Assembly: GCA_004335835.1 (NCBI GenBank)
Contig: RWJK01001889.1
Location: forward strand, 102,121-166,120
Length of the DNA: 64,000 nt
DNA from: Scenedesmus sp. ARA3
Taxonomy: Eukaryota; Chlorophyta; Chlorophyceae; Sphaeropleales; Scenedesmaceae
Direction of reading: 5' to 3'
Part shown: positions 22,076 through 32,551 of the stretch, one piece after another
Numbering within the stretch: the first letter of the stretch is position 1
Layout of the letters: each line of letters begins with the position of its first letter
Notes under the pieces: model-generated
The model's input: only the letters and a program-made list of their open reading frames with translations
What the model was told of the DNA's origin: nothing
The model's database searches: none
Position numbers and translations under genes: made by a program

Positions 22076-24348
22076 GTTGACAGCAGCATCTAGCACCAGT
22101 GGCAGTATCCTTGCAGCAGTGCTTTGCAGTACAGGAACCGATAATAGTGTTGCTTGAAAGCATCCAGTGACGCCGGCGCTTGCTTGTGTACTCTGCGCAG
22201 CTGCAGACGAGTGATGCTGACAGTTCCAGAAGGGCCAAGGGTTGTTTCAAGCAGCGGTGGTGATGGATCGGCGCATGCTGCAGGTACGTGTTGCCTTATA
22301 CTATTCTTCGAAATTACCTGACGGTGTGCACGCGTGACACAGGTGGAGGGCCGGCCCTGGCGCCAGAGCGTGGTGCGGTGGGCAGCTGGGTGGAACGCAT
22401 GGTGCCTACTGCTGCTTGTTGAGTGAAAATCAACAGCACAACACTCGTGATTTGATTGAAGCCTTTAACGGGGCGGCCGTCTTGTATGTGGGGAAGACCA
22501 GCAGCGGGTGACTGACAGGCGTTTCCATTCTAAGAACTATAGAACCGCGATGCACGCGTAACCCGGCACCCATGAATCACAGAACTACTTACCACAGGAA
22601 ACAACACGCGCTTGTACGGCCGGCGCGGCTATACAAGCCGAACTCGGGCTGTGCTTCAACCGCAACAGCATTGCAAGGCCTGACAACTGTCCTGATGCTG
22701 GAAAAGGGCAGCACAGTACAGGATAGAACAGCCAAGGCACTGCGCAAGCTCGATGGCGTGGCAAATCACTTTTAAAGGTGTCTGATTGACTGCATCAAGC
22801 AGTGATCCGCATGGCTGCCCAAGCGCCCGCAAGGCACGGCACAGAGTAGAGTGGCAAGATGCCATGCGAAGCATCATAGCACTAACCATGCCTGATGCCC
22901 AATGCATGGCTTGCTGTGCACATGACGCTCGCTGGGTACGTCCCCAAAATACACGAGCACGTAAGACTCGAAACACAACCATGCTGTGCCAAGCTGGGCC
23001 TGTAGCCTGGAGTTGCCCCAGCGGCGCTAAAAAGATGTCATGCCAAGCTGTTATACTGGCCGCAGCAGCCAGCAACAACAGCGCCAACAGCTGTGGCCCA
23101 TCACGAGCCCAAAAACCCATACTACTTTCCCCCAACTTGACAAAAATCAACCACCACTACAACCGCAGGTGCACAGACACCTCAGGTAGTACAAGCATAG
23201 TACACATTTGCGCAGGTCAGCACAGGCCGGCTGCGGCAGTCAACCACTGTACAGGCCAGCATGCTTGTCAGTTGCTGACTCGCTGCCTCATGCGCAAGCA
23301 GCTTTCATGTCATGTCAGCTGCCACAGACATGTCAATCAGCAGCAGCATGGCTGGTCTATAGACAGTCAACAAGCAGTCAGCACTGTTGACCAGCCGTAT
23401 GCTTGCATACTGCACACAATCATGTACATGTTGGCAGCAAACCACCAACAGAAGGCGATTTGCAGACGAAGCCAACAACAAGAAGCTACCTGACAAGCAA
23501 CCTGGGGTGTTTGCTCGCATCCAAACAAGCCTCAATCCAGAGGCCAGCATACCATACCAAATTGTACGTATAAAAACCAATGAAGGTAGCCAAATGAAAA
23601 CAGCCACAGCTCTTCATAGGACATGATGCTGCAGTGCAGCTTGCAGGCATCTGCCTGAGGCACGCACCTGCACTGTACAGGGCTGCAGCAGCTGCTGGTC
23701 AAAGCTGGTTAAAGCTGGTGAACACAACATGGCGTGCCTGCATGCTGCATCATCACCAGCAGCAGAGTTGACAAAAAAGAGCAGCCTGCATGCAGGCAAG
23801 CCAACTGTACAGACACCACCCCACGCAGGCAGATGTTTGCCCTGTTGCAGGCGAGCCAAGAAGACTGGGTCAACATGCCGGCTAATGTTGGCTGATGCGA
23901 CAGCGCAATCATGCAGCCACAGCAGCAAATCAATCAAGTGCTGCAGCTGTGCCTGCTTTACAACTGACAAACATGTGGCACCGCATGACGACAAAATGCA
24001 CACGCACCAGCTAACAGCTCGGATACAGTACAAGCTCAAACCTAGGGTTCAATCCACCACCATAGCCGACTGGTGGATGTCATAGCAGCGGCCCTACAAC
24101 GGTACTGAAAGGGAGGCCAGTCATCCAGCAGCCTGCAGCGTTGCATGCGTCATCTCACATAACATAAAGTAACGGTGCGTCATCTCAAGCGCAATAAAAT
24201 CAGCAGCAGCAGCCAGACAGCCTCTCATCAAATCAACTAGGAGGCCCTCCAGTGCCAGAGCCTACATCTATTCCTTTGTCTGCTTGCATTCTTGGCACCG
24301 TCCAGCACTGTGCAGCAGACTGCTGCTGCTGCTGCTGCTGCCGTAGCC
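21980..24348. other. Intergenic, OPR upstream / F-box downstream
   Basis: Should hold the missing OPR first exon and promoter, and the 3' UTR of the F-box/LRR gene. A (CAG)n tract lies at 22029-22074. Apart from the doubtful two-exon ORF at 22214-22422 I see no coding structure; long antisense frames here lack motifs. Confidence 0.5.
22214..22422 (+). CDS. Doubtful two-exon small ORF
   Basis: ATG 22214 to a good donor (GCAG/GTACGT) at 22283, a 59-nt intron, acceptor CACAG, then 22343-22422 with a stop. Phases agree and the product would be 49 residues, glycine-rich in the middle. It resembles no family I know. It could be a small gene, the start of a longer one, or chance. Confidence 0.15.
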
Positions 24349-26677
24349 TTACCGGCGCGCCATCAGAGTCTGCAGCGTCCGCTTTTCAAACTCACTCTCA
24401 CTGCTGGGATTGCGGCACAGCACCGCAACCTTACCACCCCTCCTGCAGTTTGCTGCCTCGTTCACAGCACCCCACACAGAGCTGCTGCTGCCGCCGCTGC
24501 TGCTGCTGCCGTAGCGGCTGCTGCTGCTGCTGCCGTTTATGTAGCCCATTGCTGGCGCTGTGGCGGGCAGGCGGTGCAGGGCGCTGGTGCTGTGCCCGAT
24601 GTACAGCCGCTGCAGGCTGCTGCAGTACCTGCGGGTAGGCAAAAAACATGTGCAGACACATCCGTGTTTACCGACTTGTTGCCAACGTTCCTTGCAAACC
24701 TCAACTTCAGACAAAAGCACAACAGACAGGTGCACACCAACCCAGCAATGCCTCTCTCGATTCAGCGTAATGACATCAAGAGCATCAGCATCAGCATGAC
24801 TGGTTAGCTGGTTGTGCATGAGCGCCTCAGGGGAAAGTGCATACCTTGCCAGCTTGGCGACTGCTGCTGCTGACACGCATGGTGTGTTGTACAGGTCGAG
24901 CTCCTCTAGGTGCGGCAGCGCCAGCAGCTGCAGCAGGCCATGGTCGCCCACGTTCCTGCAAGCAGACAATGACAACACACATTTGCTAAAAACTTACACA
25001 TGTGAATCAAGTAGAATCAACAATAACGCACATGGAACCCTGCACTTGCTTGCTCCAGACCTGGCAGTTGTGGCAGATTTGACACTCACATAACCATAGA
25101 CTAGCTGCTTGCCGGCTGTCACTGGCATGCGTTACAAACATATCAAATAACATGTAACATGTCCCGCCCACCTGCAGTAGCAGAGGTAGATCGACGCAAG
25201 CTTGGGGAAGGCAGCAGCAGCCAGCTGCAGCCCAGCATCTGACACCTGAGAGTGCTGCAGGTTCAAATGGCTCAGCGCTGCGCGTGTGGCAGCAAGGGAC
25301 CCAAGCAGCTCATCCACGCTGCCTTGGTAGTCCACAAGGGATAGCTTGGAAAGCTTTGGGCACTGCTGCAGCGTGGCTGTGAGGTGGGGCTGCAGCACTG
25401 TGCCGTCCACCTTCAGCCTGCGCGGTGAGAAGCAAAATACACAATGTGATGGTGTGTTTTGTTCGGCATGTGACAGGCAGCAGCCTCAAGCGTAATTTTG
25501 AGCTGCATGCATATGCTGGTGGCCAGCAACATCCTAACAAACACTGCATGCGGCCGTATCATGTGTAGAAGCTTGATACATTATGGGTGTGGATCAAGAC
25601 GTTGTGTCTGACATGCAGCTGTTGGAAAAGTTCTATATGTACCAGCTGCTGCCGCATGGAGGCTGACCCAGCAACTCTAAAGTTAGGGGAGGCATCCTGA
25701 AGCAACATTACCAACGCAGTATGCTCACCAGTCCAATGACAGCGAGGTCAGCTGCTGGCACCAGCTCTGAGGAAACAGCAGCAGCGCCTGTAGCTCCGAC
25801 TGCTGCTGCTGCTGCTGCTCCAGCATAGCAGCTGCTGCCACATCAGCAAGGCTGCTGCTGCTGCTGTTGCTGCTGCTGGTATCTGTTTCAGACAGCATGC
25901 TGTTGTTCATCAAGTCTCCTGCTGCAACCCCTGCTGCAAAACTACTGCCACCTGATCCATCTTCACGCAACGCAGCCGCCGCATTGTTCGCTGTCTCTGC
26001 AGCAGCCGCCGCAGCCGCCAGCCCACCACCCGCTACAGCCNNNNNNNNNNNNNNNNNNNNNNNNNNNNNNNNNNNNNNNNNCCCGCCGCTACAGCCACGC
26101 CAGCCGCCACCGTTGCAGCCGCCGCCGCAGCCGCCGCCTCCATGGCCTCCGGCTGATGCAGCGCCACACATGATAGATCTAAGCTGGTCAGCTGGCTGCC
26201 ACATGCTGGCCGGCTAGCCGCAATCTCACTCAGCTGGCTTAAGCCAGCCACTGACAGCCCGGCAAACATGAATTCAGCTGGCAGCATCCAGCTGTGTGTG
26301 CTACAACCAGCCACTCGTAACTCTTTCAAGCCAGGGCAGCCTGCCAGGATGCGCTGCACGCCTTCGTCTCCCACATAGGTCTGCTCCAGGCGCAGGCTGG
26401 TGAGCTGGCTGCAGTGGCTGGCTAGCACTGACATGAGGCTGTCGCTGACCTCCACCTGCACAGCATAGCACACACAGCACAGAGCAGCCAGTGTGAAAAT
26501 GGCTGGGTTATTGGCAGAATTCACTCAGCTGTTGAGTGGTTGACGCAACATATGCATGCCGGCAAGGCGGCAACAAGAGATATGATACAAGGCCATCCTA
26601 CGCCACCTGTCTTGACACCACAAGCTGGCTTGTATCACGCTGATTTCAGCCAGCTAGCTGCTGCTGCTGCTGCTGCT

Positions 26678-26713
<36 letters not shown>

Positions 26714-29700
26714 CTGAGCAGCAGACATGTTACAACAGCAGCAGCAGCAGCAGCACCACCACCTCCAGCAGCAGCAGCAGCAGCAGCAGCAGCGCACCTG
26801 CACCAGCTCCAGCGCCTGCAGCAGCAGCGGCAGCAGCAGCAGCAGTAGCAGATAACACGAGCTCGTTGTCAACGGCTAGCCCCTCACCTGCACCAGCTCC
26901 AGCGCCTGCAGCGCTGTGCAGCCGCGCCCGATGACCGCCAGGCACGCGTCATCCAGCACGCCACGTGACACCAGCTCCTCGCTCAGGCGCAGCACCTGCA
27001 GCACACATGCGGCCATGCAAGCACATCTCGCAAAGCTAAAGACCAGCAAGCTGCAGCTGTGCACATTGAGAACAGGGCTGAGGCCAAATTCAAATCCATG
27101 ATGCAGCAAGAATTTGTCACATTCCAGCCAGATCAACAAGCATGACCCAGCTGCTTGCTTGCCGCTGCATCATCATGAGCCGTCTAATGCAAACACCATG
27201 CCACACATGCATGGATGTCAACCCTGCCGTCCTGACACCAAATGGCAGTAGAGCAGCTCATGCAGTGCCGGCGCACCCTGAGCTTGCTGTAGTTGGCCGC
27301 CAGCTGAAATGAAAGCTAGGCAGCGCCAGCCATTGTGACCCAACTTGCATTTGCAATCTGGCTCATTCCTCATTCAGCAAGCATGCTACACATGCATGCA
27401 AGCCGGCGTCTCTATTATCACTAGCTGTGAAGCAAGCTTGCGCACCTTGAGCTTGCTGCAGTTGGCTGCAAGTGCGAAGCAGGCCTCAAAGCTGAGCCAG
27501 CCCAACCCAACATGCATAGCCTACCACAGTCTGGCCAGCCCCAAAGTCCAACGCCTCTCAACCACAGTATCCGTGAAGCCGTGCCGCACCTTCAGCTTGC
27601 TGCAGTTGGCTGCCAATTCGAAGCAGGCCTCGAAGCTGAGGCACCCACTCCCCACTGCCATCCGACATGCATAGCCTACCACAGCCTGGCAGCCAAGCCA
27701 AACACAAGACAACAGTAATGATAATGAAACAGCAGCGCACCTTGAGTTTGCTGCAATTGGCTGCCAGCGCAAAGCATGCCTCAAAGCTGAGGCAGCCTGA
27801 GCCAGGGCCGCTCTCAGGGGCCAGCACATCCAGCGCCAGCAGGCCCGGGCTGGCTTCAAAGAAGGAAACCAGGCCAGCAGCAGTCACCTGTGGTGGTGTG
27901 GTGGCAGGCAGGCAGGCAGGCAGGCAGCAGTCAGTTGATGTCAGCAGGCAGGCTGCAGTGCCTTACAATGATGGGGCGGTCTCAGGTGCAGCTGGGGAGC
28001 TGGGCGAGCTGTGGCAATGCGAGCTGTTATCAGTGAAAAATCATGCAATGTAGTGTGTGTGCAAATCGGTGAGGAGATTGCATACTTGGCCCATTGCTGG
28101 AGCAGTGCATTGCTGTTCAGTTGCAATGGCGCCTCATCCAGCTGCTGCTGGCTGAGACGGCACCTACCGGTGCCAGCTATGTTGCACCAGCCTTCGCTCA
28201 GCGCGCACTACAGCTGCACCACACACCTAGAAGTGCTTGCCTACCATCCCATACCTAACAGCTGCTCCATACATACCCTGATGTGCAGAAACACTAAGCA
28301 AATGTCATAGTCGGCAGCCCACCTGAGGGCAGCTGTGCAGTACCAGGCTCGTCAGCTGCCGCCCCTCTGCGCAGCCAGCACCCGCAGCCCCGCATCGCTG
28401 CAGCTGCTGCTGGCTGAGTCAGCAGACATGTGTTGACAGCTATGCTGCTTGACCCATGGCCACTGCAGTTGCATCACACCCCTCACACGCTAGCCTATTA
28501 TCCATCCACCAACCCAACAATACCCACATGCATAATCCAAGCACCAACCCAACAATACCCACATGCATAATCCAAGCATACCCCAAGCCACCCACCTGCG
28601 GGCAGCTGTGCAGCACCAAGCTTTTGAGCTGCCGTCCCTGCGCTGCCAGCTCCAGCAGCCCCGCATCGCTGCAGCTGTAGCACCTGAACAGCGCCAGACT
28701 GCCCAGCTGCCTGCAGCCGCGCGCCAGCGCTGCGAGCCCCTCATCACTTACAAAGTTGCCAAAGGCGTTGTTTTCGGTGCGGCCGATGGCCACGTGCGTC
28801 AGCCCGGGGCAGTGCCGCGCAAAGTACTGCAGCACGACGTCTGTTACGTCCACGTTGAGTAGGGTGAGGTGGGTGAGGCGGGGTGTGCAGCCGGCAAGGC
28901 ACCCGAGGCTGGACTCGAGTAGGCTGCCGCCGTAGAGCCTGTCTGATGCGAAGCAGCAGCTGATGCGGGCCAGGTTTGGGCTGTAGCGGGCCAGGAACCT
29001 GGACACAAAACATAGCACAACATCATTGTAAAATGAAAACTCTCCCTTTACAACAGGTGCAGCTGATAAGGGTTGCAAAGATTGTGTGGCTAGACGCAGT
29101 GTGTGCGTCGGCAGAGTTGCAAGTGGCCTGTGGCAGTCGGTGCCGAAAGATGAGTATCCTTGCACATGGCAGCTGCCTGGGCCACCCATATGTTGCTGAA
29201 AGTCCCTGAACAGCTGCAACACAAGCACCGTTATCAGTCATCTATGTTTCTTTGACTTTGTAGCAATGTCCACCATGCAGTGATACCATGGGGTGCACTG
29301 TAGCACCAGCCTGAAGCTGCTGCAGCTGCTGCAGCTGTAGCAGATCAAACAGCTGACAATGTGTGCATGTTGCTGCCTCGGGGCTCACTTGAACAGCCTG
29401 GATGCCTTCATATGAGACACTTCATGGTGGTCCCGAGTGTGCCAGCTGATCCTGGCCCTCAAAGCAACCTGATGAATTGTGCATGGCGGCCATGAGGTGT
29501 CAGCAGCATGCAGGAGGTTGGTGGTAGATTCAGCAGCATGTGGAGCAATGATCGGCGTACAAACGTACATTTAGATATGCTTGTTGGTTTGATGATAACT
29601 CGCAGGCCAAAGGAGACGCGAGTACACCTGATTTGTGGGTTGTCAGGCAGGTGCCAGGCAAGGTGACTGTGGGCTGCTGCTTAGCGATCTCACCTGCGCG

Positions 29701-29837
29701 ACTTCCTTGAGCGTTTTGTCTGCCAACATGCAGGCCGCTGCACCTCTGAGGGGCAGCTGTGTGACAATGTTGAGCAAAGTTGCCGATGGCAGAACCGAAA
29801 GGCTCAGCAGAGCCCTCTCCTCTGCGCATTCCTCCAT
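24349..29837 (-). CDS. F-box/leucine-rich-repeat protein
   Basis: Predicted substrate-recognition subunit of an SCF-type ubiquitin ligase. Exons: 29837-29694, 29468-29389, 28998-28596, 27887-27741, 26995-26888, 26455-25729 (with gap), 25417-25172, 24955-24845, 24628-24349. The N-terminus (LSVLPSATLLNIVTQLP, then RGAAACMLADKTLKEVAQ) resembles a degenerate F-box. The rest is AMN1-type cysteine-containing LRRs: CPGLTHVAIGR, GCRQLGSLALFRCYSCSDAGL, CSQLTSLRLEQTYVGDEGV, CPKLSKLSLVDY, LASIYLCYCR joined to NVGDHGL, LPHLEELDLYNT. The start is ATG 29837; the frame upstream begins only at TTG. Exon 6 holds 41 Ns (26041-26081); the reading frame differs on its two sides, so the gap size is not the true length. 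Exons 6 and 9 carry A, Q and S runs. LRR identity is solid; the F-box call is weaker. Confidence 0.85.
26041..26081. other. Assembly gap inside F-box/LRR exon 6
   Basis: Forty-one Ns flanked by sequence rich in GCC/GCT alanine codons on the minus strand. The coding frame before and after the gap is offset by one, so the real missing length differs from 41 modulo 3. Confidence 0.95.
26659..26712. repeat. CTG/CAG inverted repeat (hairpin)
   Basis: About seven CTG units run directly into about twelve CAG units with no spacer, giving a near-perfect triplet palindrome in intron 5 of the F-box/LRR gene. More CAG tracts follow at 26738-26757 and 26767-26792. Confidence 0.9.
26795..26828 (-). repeat. 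Copy of F-box/LRR exon-5 3' end
   Basis: CACCTGCACCAGCTCCAGCG and following bases repeat the end and donor of exon 5 (26885-26915), about 88 bp downstream in the gene's sense. Confidence 0.8.
27272..27640 (-). repeat. Three extra copies of F-box/LRR exon-4 3' end
   Basis: Copies starting at about 27272, 27443 and 27587 match the functional exon end at 27739 (encoding FEACFALAANCSKLK), at 144-170 bp spacing. The two nearer copies keep the reading frame and a GTGCG donor; the farthest is truncated. Confidence 0.88.
28320..28402 (-). repeat. Frameshifted copy of F-box/LRR exon-3 3' end
   Basis: Resembles 28594-28680 (encoding SDAGLLELAAQGRQLKSLVL) but has a two-base insertion that breaks the frame. 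The GTGGG donor is retained. It lies in intron 3. Confidence 0.78.
28517..28588 (+). repeat. Tandem repeat of about 34 bp
   Basis: Two and a bit copies of a CCAACAATACCCACATGCAT-containing unit in intron 3 of the F-box/LRR gene. Confidence 0.85.
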
Positions 29838-30247
29838 TTTGCAGCTCAATCAAATACACATGAACTATTATTTAGATGCAAGATCGTTTTGACAAAGGCC
29901 GTATCGACAAATCGCTGCTGCGTCACTGTGCCTGGCACAGGTAAGTACCCTTCAAGCGCCTGCAAATACTTCAAAGCCAAATTGTAGTACGCATGGCAAT
30001 GTTCAGTAAGCGCATGCTGTCGTGACGGGGGGATGCACAGTTTCGACAGTGACAGTGACAGTGACATGTGCCTTATAATATGGCCTGTTCCTCAATCAGC
30101 AGCCCCCCACACCAGCGACACGTTTCATGGAAATGCGTGGCTGCATTTTTTTAGTTTGATGAGACCGGGTTTAGATCAGTGACTGCTGGCACCCAACAGC
30201 TTTGCCTTGAGTAGCAAGTGCAACATCACACCACACAGTGCATAGCC
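29838..30247. promoter_or_regulatory. Divergent promoter region, F-box/LRR and conserved unknown gene
   Basis: About 410 bp between two start codons pointing away from each other. Contains four direct GACAGT units at about 30039-30063. No TATA box convincing enough to place. Confidence 0.5.
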
Positions 30248-30725
30248 ATGGGCAAGGATCCGGACTTTCTGGGCCTGGGTGGATACCATGGCAGCGACTC
30301 AGGTGGCCTAGCATGCAGTTGCTTGCCTTCCACTTGGTTATGGTTGTGCCCGCAGCTGACATGTTCAGCTGATGCATACTCATTCTTTGGCAGGGGAGGC
30401 TTCATCTTCAGGAACATCTAGTAGTGAAGACTCATATGATCAAAGGTATGCAAAACTGAATGATACTAGAGCCAGCACTCTTTGACCTGGTACGCTCTCC
30501 ACAAGGAGGCTTGTGATGTGGAGGGTTGCAGTGAGCAGCAAATGCTGCAGTCTGTCCCCGCAACTGCTGCCTTGAACAGGCAGTGCACGCAGCTGTGTAG
30601 CAGCTGACACACTGCCCGCTTTACATTGGCAGCCGTCAGCCTGCAGCACATAAGCTGGCAATCAGACAGCTGATTGAAGCCCAGTGCAGCGCACTCTGCA
30701 GTTGCTGTGGTGCCCTCCCATGTGT

Positions 30726-30762
<37 letters not shown>

Positions 30763-32221
30763 GCGTGGCTGCAGTTTGGACAGCGCAGAGCTGCGTGCAG
30801 CAGAGGCGCAGCAGCGCCTGAAAGACTTTGGGGAGTCGCACCAGGAGCTGAGAGCCACCACAAAGCTGCCCTCTGCAGCAGATGCCTTTGACGAGGTGTG
30901 CGGCTGTTTTGTTGCTGTTGTTTGTTGCAGCAAGTGTGTTCAACAGGCGTCTGCAGGACACACGGCAGGCAGGGCAGCTGTTTGTCAGGTGTACCATGTG
31001 CAGCGATGAAGCAGTCCCTGCCAAGCATCCCTGTCGCCAAATGTTGCCTTTGTAGTTTTTCGCACACACAGCAGGAGGCCGTGTGGGCCATGTCTTGTTG
31101 CTGCTGCTCCTATAAACCTTGCAGGAACATGCACAGCCAAAGTGCAACACTATTCTGGCGTGCTGAGCAAGCGCTGCAAACACCTCCTGCAGGTCAGCCG
31201 GCCAGCTTTTCTGGACCCAGAGGCCACACGGCCTCTGGCTGTGAGCTCCACACACGGGCTAGCATCAGGCGCAGGCGCAGCAGCAGCGGGCGGGCAGGGC
31301 AGGGGCCCGCGCGGCAAAGCAGCTGCATCAGCAGACTTTGACGTCTCGCGGCTGGCGCCAGCGCTCAAGGGGCAGCAGCAGTGAGTAGCAGCTGGGACTG
31401 CCTGCTGCTCTGCGCTGAATTGCCTGTGTATGTGAACCACATCTGCAAGCAGCAGTAGCTGCCAGGCAGGCCGACTGGCATGCAAGTGTATGGTGTGCGC
31501 TGTCAAATGTAGCAGCATGCACACAAAAGCCAAGTTCACATAGTTCATGTGTTGCTGCCACATATGGCGGCGTGTAAGCTGATACCTGATGTCTGCTTGC
31601 AGGCAAACAGACAAGCGTGGCCCGCCAGGTGCAGTAATAGAAGGCAAAGCAAAGCGTTACAAGCTGGAGGATGGCCCAGAAGCAACGCAGCAGTACACAG
31701 CAGCACAGGTAGGCTGCGCAACAAGGATCAGGCAGCTGCATGTTCACTTGCAGGACACCGCAGCCAGCTGAACACAACAAGGTTGCACTTGGCATACGGC
31801 GGACCATGACGTTGCACAGCAGCTGCGGCTATGCCACCTGGTGTGTGTACTGTTGTGCGAGATTCAGCAGCGGATGCTCGTACAAAGCATGCTGTGTAGC
31901 TACAGTGCATGATGATTCCATTTTGCTGCTGCTGCTGCTGCTGCTGCTGCTCTGCTTTTGCAGATTGCCATGATGGGAGGTAACGCAGAGCAGCTGCTGC
32001 AGGAGCAGCATGAGCAGCAGGGCGGCAAAGCAGCACGCGGCCCTGCCACCAAGCCTATGGCAGTCACCGAATTCTTGGACAAGGGGCTGGGTGGTGCAGT
32101 GCTGCCACGAAAGCAGCAGGACAGGAAAGACAAGGAGAAGTTGAAGCGCGCAGCTGGGCAGTCAACACATGCACAGTGGAAGACTGAGGCAGAGATGGTG
32201 CTGCGGCAGCAGTATGACTAG
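30248..32221 (+). CDS. Conserved plant/algal protein of unknown function
   Basis: Six exons: 30248-30302, 30394-30445, 30775-30895, 31193-31380, 31603-31708, 31964-32221; 780 nt, 259 aa, phases consistent. The N-terminus is acidic and serine-rich (LGGYHGSDSGEASSSGTSSS). Next comes KLPSAADAFDE joined to VSRPAFLDPEATRPL, then a basic middle with GPPGAVIEGKAKRY. The charged C-terminus has DRKDKEKLKRAAGQST, then WKTEAEMVLRQQYD. From memory this layout matches plant proteins annotated only as uncharacterised, which share the lysine-rich GQS-H-WK-E-EM-LRQQ ending. The central RPAFL segment recalls the UPF0690/C1orf52 family. Likely nuclear from the basic runs (inference). The start ATG lies just before the GGY/acidic motif. 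No catalytic motif is visible. Confidence 0.8.
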
Positions 32222-32551
32222 CAGCAGCTTGTGCACGTCAGCATATCAGTGTAACGAGCACGTCCAGCAGTTGAGCGGTGACAAGCGTGTTGGTGATTTT
32301 GACAGGGTGTCCTGGTAGGGTTTTGATAGCCAGTCACTGGATTAGCACTGAGTGCTAATCCCTGCTGAGGTGCTCACATGCACCCATCAAGGTGTAACGC
32401 TGTGCGATGCTGGTAACTATAATTGCGTAGCCACTGTGTTCCGTTTGCTCTGGGTTTGTCCTGTGTACATTACCTGGACGGTCCTGTTCTGTTCAGCCAC
32501 ATGCAGCTACACAAACTTGCAGGAGATCGTAACTTGTAATTTAATTCAAAT
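32222..32551. other. Short intergenic region before the M16 protease
   Basis: Contains the 3' UTR of the upstream gene (TGTAA at 32250) and the M16 promoter. Includes a near-palindrome around 32341-32360 (ATTAGCACT/AGTGCTAAT), whose role is unknown. Confidence 0.5.
32250..32254 (+). terminator. TGTAA poly(A) signal
   Basis: TGTAA 29 bases after the stop of the conserved unknown gene, the expected place for a chlorophyte polyadenylation signal. Confidence 0.6.
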
